NCBI GenBank assembly: GCA_038209195.1
Contig: JBBQXY010000242.1
Coordinates: forward strand, 1 to 6,311
Length of the DNA: 6,311 nt
Direction: 5' to 3'
Origin: JBBQXY01 sp038209195
GTDB lineage: Bacteria > Chloroflexota > Ktedonobacteria > Ktedonobacterales > Ktedonobacteraceae
Shown here: piece by piece, positions 1 through 4,848 of the stretch
How positions within the stretch are numbered: position 1 is the stretch's first letter
How the letters are laid out: every line of letters begins with the position of its first letter
The notes under the pieces: model-generated
The model's database searches: none
What the model was told of the DNA's origin: nothing
What the model saw: the letters and a program-made list of their open reading frames with translations, nothing else
Position numbers and translations under genes: made by a program

Positions 1-65
1 CTAAGCTTTAGCCCAACGATTTTTGTACCTATGGCCAGCAGCGACTGCCCCAATTCCGCGACCAT
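1..65 (-). CDS. Partial gene downstream of the aldolase, possibly PfkB-family sugar kinase fragment
   Basis: The aldolase stop codon TAA (67-65) shares its last base with an ATG (65-63), and the frame stays open for 21 codons to the left edge. TAATG junctions are typical of translationally coupled genes. The visible residues end in IVGLKL, preceded by a helix-like ELGQSLLAIG segment. This resembles the helix-strand unit found in the middle of PfkB-family carbohydrate kinases, where it is usually followed by a glycine-containing turn. If that is right the product starts in mid-domain, because the frame is closed by a TGA at 155-153 and cannot contain the N-terminal half of a kinase. It may therefore be a remnant, a deletion joint or a different protein. 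The ribosome binding site is weak. The family assignment rests on about 20 residues and is tentative. Confidence 0.35.
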   Translation of the reverse strand, partial: MVAELGQSLLAIGTKIVGLKL

Positions 66-898
66 TATCTCTGTGCTATCTTCACTGCCTGTTCTGGCGT
101 CGCATTTTCGTGAATCAGGGCCATCAGCGCACGCGTCATAGAACTTGGGTGTTCATGTTGGATGACGTTGCGCCCGTAGACGATACCAGATGCTCCCTGT
201 TGCATCAACTGATCAGTGCGCGTCATGATTTCCTTCGTGGATGCTTTGCCACCGCCGCGCACGAGAACGGGCCGTCCCGCCGCGATTTCGATGACCTGGT
301 GATACTCTGTCACATCGTCACATGGGTCGGCCTTGATAATGTCAGCCCCTAGCTCGACCGCCTGGCGTACCAGGGGAAGTATCTTTTCGAGGTCGCCATC
401 AACCATGTAACCGCCATCGCTGTCGTTCTCTCGCATTACCAAAGGCTCGATCATCAGCGGCATCCCGTAGCGGGTACATTGTGGCTTCAGACGGCAAATA
501 TTTTCCACGCACTGCGCGTGTAACTCTGGTGCATCCGGCAACAGTAGTAAGTTGACGACGACACAGGCTGCATCGAGTTGCACCGCTTGCTCGACAGCAT
601 CATCAATCAAACGGCTGAAAAGGTAGCGTGGCAACGACTTCCCATAGACATTAGCAACATCCGTGCGCAAGACGAGCGAGGGCTTGGCCTTGCCGGAAAG
701 TGTTTGCAGGATGGGAGCCATGCCAAGACTAAGTTGTATTGCGTCAGGGCTGGCCTCGACAATGGTGGCAACAGCGCGATGCATGTCTTCAATGCTATTC
801 AGGAACGATCTCTCGTTAAAGAAGCCATGGTCAATAGCGACATCAAAGCAACGCCCATCAGGGGCCAGCAGTCGATTCAGCCGGGGAAACGTGTTCAT
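65..898 (-). CDS. Class I aldolase, DeoC/LacD/LsrF (FbaB-like) family
   Basis: This is a 277-residue TIM-barrel aldolase of the Schiff-base type, a usual length for the archaeal-type fructose-bisphosphate aldolase and LsrF group. The first strand carries the DHG motif (residues 23-25). The segment GADIIKADP holds the likely Schiff-base lysine, K189. The phosphate-binding glycine loops are RGGGK (214-218) and YGRNV (241-245). The MIEPL strand (149-153) also fits the family. The substrate cannot be read from the sequence: fructose bisphosphate, tagatose bisphosphate and phosphorylated deoxy-sugar or autoinducer derivatives are all used by relatives. The enzyme should be cytoplasmic. The ATG at 898 is preceded by a purine-rich GAAAGA about 7 nt upstream, a weak ribosome site. 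A sigma70 promoter lies at 968-996. The stop codon overlaps the next frame, so an operon running off the left edge is likely. Family call is firm; substrate is not. Confidence 0.88.
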   Translation of the reverse strand: MNTFPRLNRLLAPDGRCFDVAIDHGFFNERSFLNSIEDMHRAVATIVEASPDAIQLSLGMAPILQTLSGKAKPSLVLRTDVANVYGKSLPRYLFSRLIDDAVEQAVQLDAACVVVNLLLLPDAPELHAQCVENICRLKPQCTRYGMPLMIEPLVMRENDSDGGYMVDGDLEKILPLVRQAVELGADIIKADPCDDVTEYHQVIEIAAGRPVLVRGGGKASTKEIMTRTDQLMQQGASGIVYGRNVIQHEHPSSMTRALMALIHENATPEQAVKIAQR

Positions 899-941
899 TT
901 TTCTATCTTTCTAACCGTTTAAGCCAGTTGTGTTGATATTT

Positions 942-975
942 CCTATACTTAATAATGCTTCGCCCTTAGTATAGG
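942..975. promoter_or_regulatory. Inverted repeat over the aldolase promoter, possible operator
   Basis: CCTATACT (942-949) and AGTATAGG (968-975) are perfect 8-bp inverted arms with an 18-nt spacer. The right arm covers the -10 element and the left arm lies just downstream of the predicted transcription start. A dimeric regulator bound here would block transcription. No regulator gene is visible in the window, so the role is inferred from position only. Part of the symmetry may arise because the left arm also contains a TATACT-like sequence. Confidence 0.35.
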
Positions 976-996
976 GTGCTAGATGGGGTTTGGCAA
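968..996 (-). promoter_or_regulatory. Sigma70-type promoter of the aldolase gene
   Basis: Read on the minus strand, TTGCCA (996-991) and TATACT (973-968) are separated by exactly 17 nt; each hexamer differs from consensus at one base. Transcription would begin near 961, giving a leader of about 62 nt before the ATG at 898. Confidence 0.65.
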
Positions 997-1044
997 GATA
1001 ATATGCTCTCAAGGACGATTTACCGTTAACCGACCTACAGGAGT

Positions 1045-1147
1045 GCAGAGGACGCAGTCCTTTGCCGGGCACCCTGTCCGGGGGACAGGTAATACTGGTA
1101 ATCCCCAAAAAAATCCCTTTTTTCTTTTGCGCCGCCGAAGGCGGCGC
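1045..1147. repeat. Structured intergenic block with three hairpins, probable dispersed repeat
   Basis: Three strong inverted repeats follow one another in the divergent intergenic region 899-1242. The first (1045-1065) pairs GCAGAGGAC with GTCCTTTGC around a GCA loop, with one G-T pair. The second (1073-1089) pairs CCTGTCC with GGACAGG around GGG. The third (1129-1147) pairs GCGCCGCC with GGCGGCGC around GAA. Between the second and third are an A7 run (1107-1113) and a T6 run (1118-1123). None of the GC hairpins is followed directly by a U-run on either strand, so this is not a standard terminator. The rest of the intergenic region holds only the two promoters and leaders. The block resembles REP-like palindromic units; copy number in the genome cannot be judged from here. 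Confidence 0.45.
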
Positions 1148-1152
1148 AGTCC

Positions 1153-1181
1153 TTGACAACAACTGTCCAGGCTGCTATTTT
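1153..1181 (+). promoter_or_regulatory. Sigma70-type promoter of the TMEM175-like gene
   Basis: A consensus TTGACA (1153-1158) is followed after 17 nt by TATTTT (1176-1181), which matches the -10 consensus at four of six positions. It lies about 60 bp upstream of the ATG at 1243 and immediately after the third hairpin of the structured block. Confidence 0.5.
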
Positions 1182-1242
1182 AGGCCAATGCCGCCTTCGA
1201 CAAGCCCCTGCCCGGCTTCTCTGAAGGGAAAGGGAAGCGATA

Positions 1243-1683
1243 ATGAGCAGTGAGAAAAGCGAAACCTCTCTCGAAAAAGAGACGGGACGCATAGAAGCCT
1301 TCAGCGATGGCGTGTTTGCTGTCGCAATTACGCTGTTAGTGTTCGATTTACAGGTACCGCAACCACCAGCGGGAGAAACATTTTCAGCGACAGCCTTAGG
1401 CCTTGCTCTCTTGAGACAATGGCCGTTCTACCTCGCGTTTCTCACCAGCTTTGCCACGATCTTGATTATGTGGATCAGCCATCATACCATTTTTAAGATG
1501 GTGTACAGATCAAATACCCCGTTCCTTTTCGCCAATGGCTTCCTCTTGTTGGCAGTGACCGCCGTTCCCTTTCCAACATCCCTGGTAGCAGAGTACCTGA
1601 ACAAGCCTGCGGCTGCTATGGCTTGTGCCGTCTATGCTGGTATTTTTGTGGTCGTCAACATTGCCTATAACGTAGTATTGTAG
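1243..1683 (+). CDS. TMEM175 (DUF1211) family potassium channel, N-terminal part ending at a premature amber codon
   Basis: The frame encodes 146 residues with the family signature RIEAFSDGVFA (16-26) at the start of the first membrane helix, which in bacterial TMEM175 channels lines the ion pathway. Further hydrophobic helices cover roughly 61-79, 93-110 and 125-145. SHHTIF (79-84) and VPFPTSLVAEYL (108-119) are also typical of the family. Bacterial members are about 200-220 residues with six helices and assemble as tetramers conducting potassium. Here an amber TAG (1681-1683) stops the frame after helix four, yet the same frame continues with the expected last two helices to 1908. The ATG at 1243 has a purine-rich site (AAGGGAAAGGGAAG, 1224-1237) at good spacing. 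The four-helix product is unlikely to form a channel; the gene is best regarded as a one-mutation pseudogene unless the codon is read through or is a sequencing error. Confidence 0.8.
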   Translation: MSSEKSETSLEKETGRIEAFSDGVFAVAITLLVFDLQVPQPPAGETFSATALGLALLRQWPFYLAFLTSFATILIMWISHHTIFKMVYRSNTPFLFANGFLLLAVTAVPFPTSLVAEYLNKPAAAMACAVYAGIFVVVNIAYNVVL

Positions 1684-1908
1684 ACAGTGAGGCATCACCG
1701 CTACCTGCTGCGACCAGAGGTTTCGGATACTCAGTTGAAGTTGACCACGCGCAATGCTTTCTTAGGATTGCCCATATACCTGATTGCAACAGCCGTAGCG
1801 TTCTTGAATCCCTACGTGAGTGTGGGAATTTGTAGCGCGCTCTGGGTCTTCTGGGCATTTGCCTTCTCTGAAGATAGCCATCAAAAGGAAAATAGCACTT
1901 TAGATTAA
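1684..1908 (+). pseudogene. C-terminal part of the TMEM175-like gene, cut off by the in-frame amber codon
   Basis: This stretch is in the same frame as the preceding part and restores the family length: 1243-1908 would encode 221 residues with position 147 as the stop. It begins TVRHHR, contains the charged cytoplasmic loop LLRPEVSDTQLK and then two hydrophobic segments, LGLPIYLIATAVAFL and VGICSALWVFWAFAF, matching helices five and six of bacterial TMEM175 proteins. A GTG at 1687 could allow restart only 3 nt after the stop, but no clear ribosome site supports it (the preceding bases encode a hydrophobic helix). The sequence is otherwise undamaged, so the inactivation is recent or the interruption is tolerated. 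Confidence 0.7.
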
Positions 1909-1923
1909 CCACGCTGGGATACA

Positions 1924-1953
1924 TTGACTCATCTGCTTGCAGAGACTTATACT
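1924..1953 (+). promoter_or_regulatory. Sigma70-type promoter of the GH20 gene
   Basis: TTGACT (1924-1929) and TATACT (1948-1953) are separated by 18 nt, each one base away from consensus. It lies about 85 bp upstream of the GH20 start, so the hexosaminidase is probably transcribed independently of the broken channel gene. Confidence 0.55.
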
Positions 1954-2021
1954 CCTATGGTACCGCTTTGGGCTGTATCAATAAAATTCAAGAAGTGTCA
2001 ATTTGTCTGATGACATGGTTT

Positions 2022-2029
2022 AGAAGGAG
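2022..2029 (+). promoter_or_regulatory. Ribosome binding site that fixes the GH20 start
   Basis: AGAAGGAG (2022-2029) is close to the ideal Shine-Dalgarno sequence. It overlaps the GTG at 2029, so that codon cannot be the start; the in-frame GTG at 2038 lies 8 nt after it and is the natural start. Confidence 0.65.
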
Positions 2030-2037
2030 TGCAGCGG

Positions 2038-3585
2038 GTGAGGAGAAGAACGGCAGCATTGTATGTCTTGATATTGCTGGTCGTGCTGCTGGGTTTAACG
2101 AACGTGGCTCGCTTGCGCTTGGCTGATCTTGCCAGTTGGGTTGTCAACGCGGCACCCGTAGTTATTCCCAGTCTGCGCGAGTGGCAAGGCGCAAGCGGTA
2201 CATTTACCATAATTGGGACTTCCCGCATTGTGATAGACCCTGCCTATACCGCTCAACTGCAAGATACTCCGCAGGTTTTTCAAAGTGATGTACTCGCTAT
2301 CACTCGCCATAAGCTACCAATTGTGGTTTCACGTTCTCCAGTCGCAGGTGATTTTTTTCTGACCATCAGCAATGCCGACCATAATCTTGGCACTGAAGGG
2401 TATCGGCTCAAGATAGCCGCTTATGTCACGATCAGTGCGTTGACGCGTACAGGCGTTTTCTACGCTACGCGCACGGTTTTGCAGATCGTGCTGCAAGACC
2501 CCACCCAAACGCAAATGCCGCAGGGAACGGCGCGCGATTATCCCAAATATGCGGAGCGCGGCTTTATGCTCGACGCGGGCCGCAAGTTTTTCTCCATTGC
2601 GAGCCTGGAAGACTACGTCAAACTCATGGCATGGTATAAGATGAACGATTTCCAAATTCATCTCAATGATAACGCGATCGGTGGGGGGGACAGTCCCGAT
2701 TGGATGCACCAATACGCTGCGTTTCGCCTCAACAGTGACCGTTTCAAAGGGTTAGCAGCCCCCGATGGCTCCTATACCAAGCAGGATATTCAAGCCTTAG
2801 AGGCGGTTGCTAAATCCTATGCTGTCACCATTACGCCAGAGATTGATGCCCCGGCCCATGATCTGGCTTTAACACAATATCGCCCCGACCTCGCCAGCCA
2901 GCAATTCTCGAAGGAGATGCTTGACCTGAGCAATCCCGCTACGTACACGTTTTTGAATAGCCTGTGGGACGAGTTTCTGCCCTGGTTTACCGGGTCGCAG
3001 GTGCATATTGGTGCCGATGAATACGACAAGCAAGGCGCGGACAAGTATCGACAATTTATTAACACCTATGCCGCTTACTTGGAACGCAAGGGGAAGACTG
3101 TCAGGATGTGGGGCAGTCTCTCAGAGTTACAGAGCAGTGTGAAGGTAGACCACAACATCATTATTGACGATTGGAATAATAGTTGGGCCAATCCTGTCGC
3201 TATGGTGAAGCAGGGCTACTATATCGTCAACGCCAATGACAATCTGCTCTATATCGTGCCCAAAGCCGGCTACTACCATGACTATCTCGATACCCAATTG
3301 CTCTACGAACAATGGGAGCCATACATCTTTGATATGTCTAATCCCTCGCTGAATCTCTCACCCAATGACCCACATGTGTTAGGCGGTATGTTCGCCGAAT
3401 GGAATGATAAACTGGGCACCGTGGTCAGCGACGCCGATGTATATTTGCGCGTCAAGCCAGCGATGCAAACCGTAGGCGATAAACTATGGAGCGGCAGCAC
3501 CCCCACTATCAGCTATGCACAGTTCGAAGTTATAGCCAAGATTCTTGGCGAAGTGCCAGTGCCCGGAACGCATTTTAAGGCATAA
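2038..3585 (+). CDS. Membrane-anchored beta-N-acetylhexosaminidase, glycoside hydrolase family 20
   Basis: The product (515 residues from the GTG at 2038) should remove terminal N-acetylglucosamine or N-acetylgalactosamine by substrate-assisted catalysis. Residues about 8-20 form a hydrophobic helix after an RRR cluster, a signal anchor or uncleaved signal, so the enzyme faces outside. A GH20b-like domain spans about 40-165. The catalytic TIM barrel follows: RGFMLDAGR (174-182) with the sugar-binding arginine, FQIHLNDN, EIDAPAH (D270, H274), and HIGADEY (323-329), which holds the Asp-Glu catalytic pair D327-E328. The aromatic pocket residues W358, W379, Y405 and W455 (in FAEWND) are all present, so the enzyme looks active. 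Length is normal for a GH20 with no extra binding domain. It has its own promoter and no co-directional partner nearby. Likely roles are chitin, glycan or peptidoglycan sugar scavenging; the natural substrate is not shown. Confidence 0.9.
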   Translation: MRRRTAALYVLILLVVLLGLTNVARLRLADLASWVVNAAPVVIPSLREWQGASGTFTIIGTSRIVIDPAYTAQLQDTPQVFQSDVLAITRHKLPIVVSRSPVAGDFFLTISNADHNLGTEGYRLKIAAYVTISALTRTGVFYATRTVLQIVLQDPTQTQMPQGTARDYPKYAERGFMLDAGRKFFSIASLEDYVKLMAWYKMNDFQIHLNDNAIGGGDSPDWMHQYAAFRLNSDRFKGLAAPDGSYTKQDIQALEAVAKSYAVTITPEIDAPAHDLALTQYRPDLASQQFSKEMLDLSNPATYTFLNSLWDEFLPWFTGSQVHIGADEYDKQGADKYRQFINTYAAYLERKGKTVRMWGSLSELQSSVKVDHNIIIDDWNNSWANPVAMVKQGYYIVNANDNLLYIVPKAGYYHDYLDTQLLYEQWEPYIFDMSNPSLNLSPNDPHVLGGMFAEWNDKLGTVVSDADVYLRVKPAMQTVGDKLWSGSTPTISYAQFEVIAKILGEVPVPGTHFKA

Positions 3586-3592
3586 AGTGGTG

Positions 3593-3601
3593 ATAGCTAT
3601 T
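3593..3601. repeat. Left copy of the 9-bp target duplication
   Basis: ATAGCTATT directly precedes the left terminal inverted repeat and is repeated directly after the right one at 3823-3831. With two additional matching bases (TG) the direct repeat reads TGATAGCTATT, but on the right those two bases belong to the inverted repeat. Confidence 0.7.
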
Positions 3602-3621
3602 CAGACCTTTGGAGAGAAGAC

Positions 3622-3739
3622 CTGTCAAGCTGAGCGCAACCTTGTCATTCTGAGCGCAGCGAAGAATCTCTGTTCGCCCTCTGTCATGCTGAGCGAAGCC
3701 TTGTCATTCTGAGCCGCAGGGAAGGATCTCTCGTGGCAC
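3622..3739. repeat. Two tandem 59-bp units carrying TGTCATTCTGAGCG repeats
   Basis: Units 3622-3680 and 3681-3739 are imperfect copies of each other. Each holds two copies of the motif TGTCAnnCTGAGC 20 bp apart, at 3623, 3643, 3682 and 3702; the second copy in each unit is followed by GCAGnGAAGnATCTCT. The core TCATTCTGAGCGnAGCGAAGAATCT is, from memory, a dispersed repeat in several environmental bacterial genomes, including Chloroflexota. Its presence inside clear terminal repeats suggests that the dispersed repeat is spread as the cargo of a MITE. Confidence 0.6.
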
Positions 3740-3770
3740 GCAGAGATCCTTCCCTGCGTTCAGGATGACA
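3702..3770. repeat. Long hairpin inside the MITE-like element
   Basis: The inner stem is a perfect 15-bp match, GCAGGGAAGGATCTC (3716-3730) with GAGATCCTTCCCTGC (3743-3757), around a 12-nt loop. The outer part pairs TGTCAT and CTGA (3702-3712) with TCAG and ATGACA (3760-3770), with small bulges. No U-run follows on either strand, so it is not a typical intrinsic terminator, although such a stem downstream of GH20 could block exonucleases. Confidence 0.65.
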
Positions 3771-3822
3771 CCTAGGGCACCACGTCAGTCCGCTCACGGG
3801 CAGTCTTCTCTCCAAACGTCTG

Positions 3823-3831
3823 ATAGCTATT
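3823..3831. repeat. Right copy of the 9-bp target duplication
   Basis: ATAGCTATT follows the right terminal inverted repeat without a gap and matches the left flank exactly. Confidence 0.7.
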
Positions 3832-3839
3832 GTAATGCT

Positions 3840-3868
3840 TTGAAAGGACTATTACTGTCGTATATACT
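3840..3868 (+). promoter_or_regulatory. Sigma70-type promoter of the small gene and Uma2
   Basis: TTGAAA (3840-3845) and TATACT (3863-3868) are separated by 17 nt. It begins a few bases outside the right end of the MITE-like element and about 80 bp upstream of the ATG at 3952, so the small gene and Uma2 likely share one transcript. Confidence 0.55.
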
Positions 3869-3951
3869 TTGTGTAAAGAGTTTAGATTAGAGTATAAGTA
3901 ATCTTGGAAATCATGTTATATTACGAACATACTAAGACAAGAGGTAGCGGA

Positions 3952-4119
3952 ATGAGTCATGTATTCCAACTCTCTGATAAGCAATATGCAAAGTTAGCTG
4001 CCTACGCGGCACAACATAAGCAGACACCTGAAACGCTTTTTCAAGCTTGGTTAAGTGAAATAACCCGTAACAAGGCAGAGTCAGCACTAATTGAACGATA
4101 CAGAGCAAGTAGAGCATGA
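3952..4119 (+). CDS. Small antitoxin-like protein, probably truncated by a frameshift
   Basis: The ATG at 3952 has a ribosome site (GAGG, 3941-3944) 7 nt upstream; a TTG at 3904 would give a longer frame but has no such site. The 55-residue product starts MSHVFQLSDKQYAKL and continues through a helical stretch (AAYAAQHKQTPETLFQAWLSEI), the style of small DNA-binding or helix-helix antitoxin subunits in which a regulatory N-terminus is followed by helices. The last residues (IERYRASRA) look unlike a natural end. The +1 frame, open from 4091, carries a segment with ADRHDKYLAE, similar to the SERHDEYLYG-type tail of VapB/CopG-like antitoxins. A single-base indel between 4091 and 4119 would join the two into a protein of about 100 residues. 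Function as antitoxin is an inference from size, position and this tail. I do not recognise a named family. Confidence 0.6.
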   Translation: MSHVFQLSDKQYAKLAAYAAQHKQTPETLFQAWLSEITRNKAESALIERYRASRA

Positions 4120-4267
4120 GGAAGATGTTCTGAACAGTCCGCTTTCCCAAATGGCAGGCATGTTTGCTATTGGTGAACTAGGGTGGGCTGATCGACATGA
4201 TAAGTATCTGGCAGAGGGGTATATAGACGATCATGCCGATAAATCACAAGTGAACGGCGGTATTTAC
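4091..4267 (+). pseudogene. Displaced C-terminal segment of the antitoxin-like gene, in frame with Uma2
   Basis: This stretch is open in the frame that leads into Uma2; a TAA at 4088-4090 closes it upstream. It encodes an acidic linker (EHEEDVLNSPLS) and then QMAGMFAIGELGWADRHDKYLAEGYIDDHADKSQ, in two parts resembling an antitoxin tail rather than the start of a nuclease. No stop separates it from MTVAQYL of Uma2. It could be translated only from the poor TTG at 4091, by frameshifting from the small gene, or not at all. The CAA at 4247-4249 might be a lost TAA stop, but that is a guess. Confidence 0.45.
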
Positions 4268-4834
4268 ATGACCGTTGCGCAATATCTCACTCTGGATGAA
4301 GCTACCGACGCCAAGTACGAGTACGACAATGGCTACGTGTTTATGCTGCGTCCACCGTCCAGTGCCTATGATGACCAGGCTGCGATTGACATGGCCGGGG
4401 CGAGCGTAGCTCATGCAGATATCTGTGCGCAACTCACCTTTCTCCTCGTGGGGGCATTGCGTGGCAAGCAACGCCGGGCCTACACCAGTGATGCGCGCAT
4501 GAAGCTGACCGAGCGCCAGTATTACTACCCCGATGTTACCGTGGCCTGTGGACCACAAAGCGGGTCCATGTTGCAGAATCCCACAGTGGTAATTGAAGTG
4601 CTCTCCCCATCCACCCAGAAGCGCGACCGCGGTGCCAAGTTCAAGACGTATCAAACGCTACCGAGTGTGCAAGAATATATGCTCGTGAGCAGCGAATACC
4701 AAGCCATTGAAGTTCATCGGCGTGAGGGCAACTTCTGGCGTCAGTACCACTATCGTATGGGCGATCTAGTCGAACTCACCAGCATCGGCGTCCATTGCCC
4801 CTTTGACGAGGTGTATAACGGGATAGAGTTGTAG
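4268..4834 (+). CDS. Uma2 family (DUF820) PD-(D/E)XK nuclease-like protein
   Basis: From the ATG at 4268 the product has 188 residues, the normal Uma2 size, beginning with the typical MTVAQYLTLDEA and KYEYDNGYV. The nuclease-fold motifs are present: the N-terminal glutamates E18 and D20 region, SDARMKL, YYYPDVTV (D89), VVIEVLSPST (E110) and RGAKF (K124), followed by SVQEYMLV and the C-terminal strand pair. D89, E110 and K124 are the likely metal and catalytic residues. A segment of about 17 residues rich in Pro, Ser and Asp (27-43) is inserted between the first strand and the AGAS-AH helix, longer than usual. Biochemical roles of Uma2 proteins are poorly known; they are often numerous in one genome. 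The frame is open back to 4091, so a longer start (TTG 4091 or GTG 4250) is possible; GGCGG at 4256-4260 gives a weak ribosome site for 4268. It is likely co-transcribed with the small upstream gene. Confidence 0.8.
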   Translation: MTVAQYLTLDEATDAKYEYDNGYVFMLRPPSSAYDDQAAIDMAGASVAHADICAQLTFLLVGALRGKQRRAYTSDARMKLTERQYYYPDVTVACGPQSGSMLQNPTVVIEVLSPSTQKRDRGAKFKTYQTLPSVQEYMLVSSEYQAIEVHRREGNFWRQYHYRMGDLVELTSIGVHCPFDEVYNGIEL

Positions 4835-4848
4835 CGCATAAAAGCAGC

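Larger units (their letters stand above)
3602..3822. mobile_element. MITE-like element, 221 bp, with terminal inverted repeats and target duplication
   Basis: The left end (3602-3621, CAGACC then TTTGGAGAGAAGAC) and the right end (3803-3822) are inverted copies matching at 19 of 20 positions; the difference is at position six. Directly outside both ends is ATAGCTATT (3593-3601 and 3823-3831), a 9-bp direct repeat as expected for a target-site duplication; by chance or otherwise the match extends two bases further on the left side. No open frame of protein quality lies inside, so movement would depend on a transposase elsewhere. The interior is built from CTGAGCG repeats and a long hairpin. 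It sits 16 bp after the GH20 stop and could end transcription or stabilise the transcript. The region 3586-3951 holds only this element, a promoter and a short leader. Confidence 0.75.

Noticed and set aside
23..352. Open frame of 109 codons on the plus strand
   Set aside because: It lies antisense to the well-supported aldolase gene, shows no family-like motif and has no ribosome site.
1129..1147. GC-rich hairpin as an intrinsic terminator
   Set aside because: On the plus strand the T-run precedes the hairpin, and on the minus strand an A-rich run follows; neither gives a U-tail. The flanking genes also diverge, so no terminator is expected.
1681..1683. Amber codon as pyrrolysine
   Set aside because: No pyrrolysine genes are visible, the family has no pyrrolysine members that I know of, and the codon lies at a loop after helix four rather than at a catalytic position.
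2095..2712. Minus-strand open frames within the GH20 gene
   Set aside because: They are shadows of the GH20 reading frame, without ribosome sites or recognisable motifs.
3622..3739. CRISPR-like array because of repeated TGTCATTCTGAGCG units
   Set aside because: Repeats are short and imperfect, spacings are 20 and 39 bp, and the whole forms one 59-bp tandem duplication within a transposon-like element; no cas genes are near.
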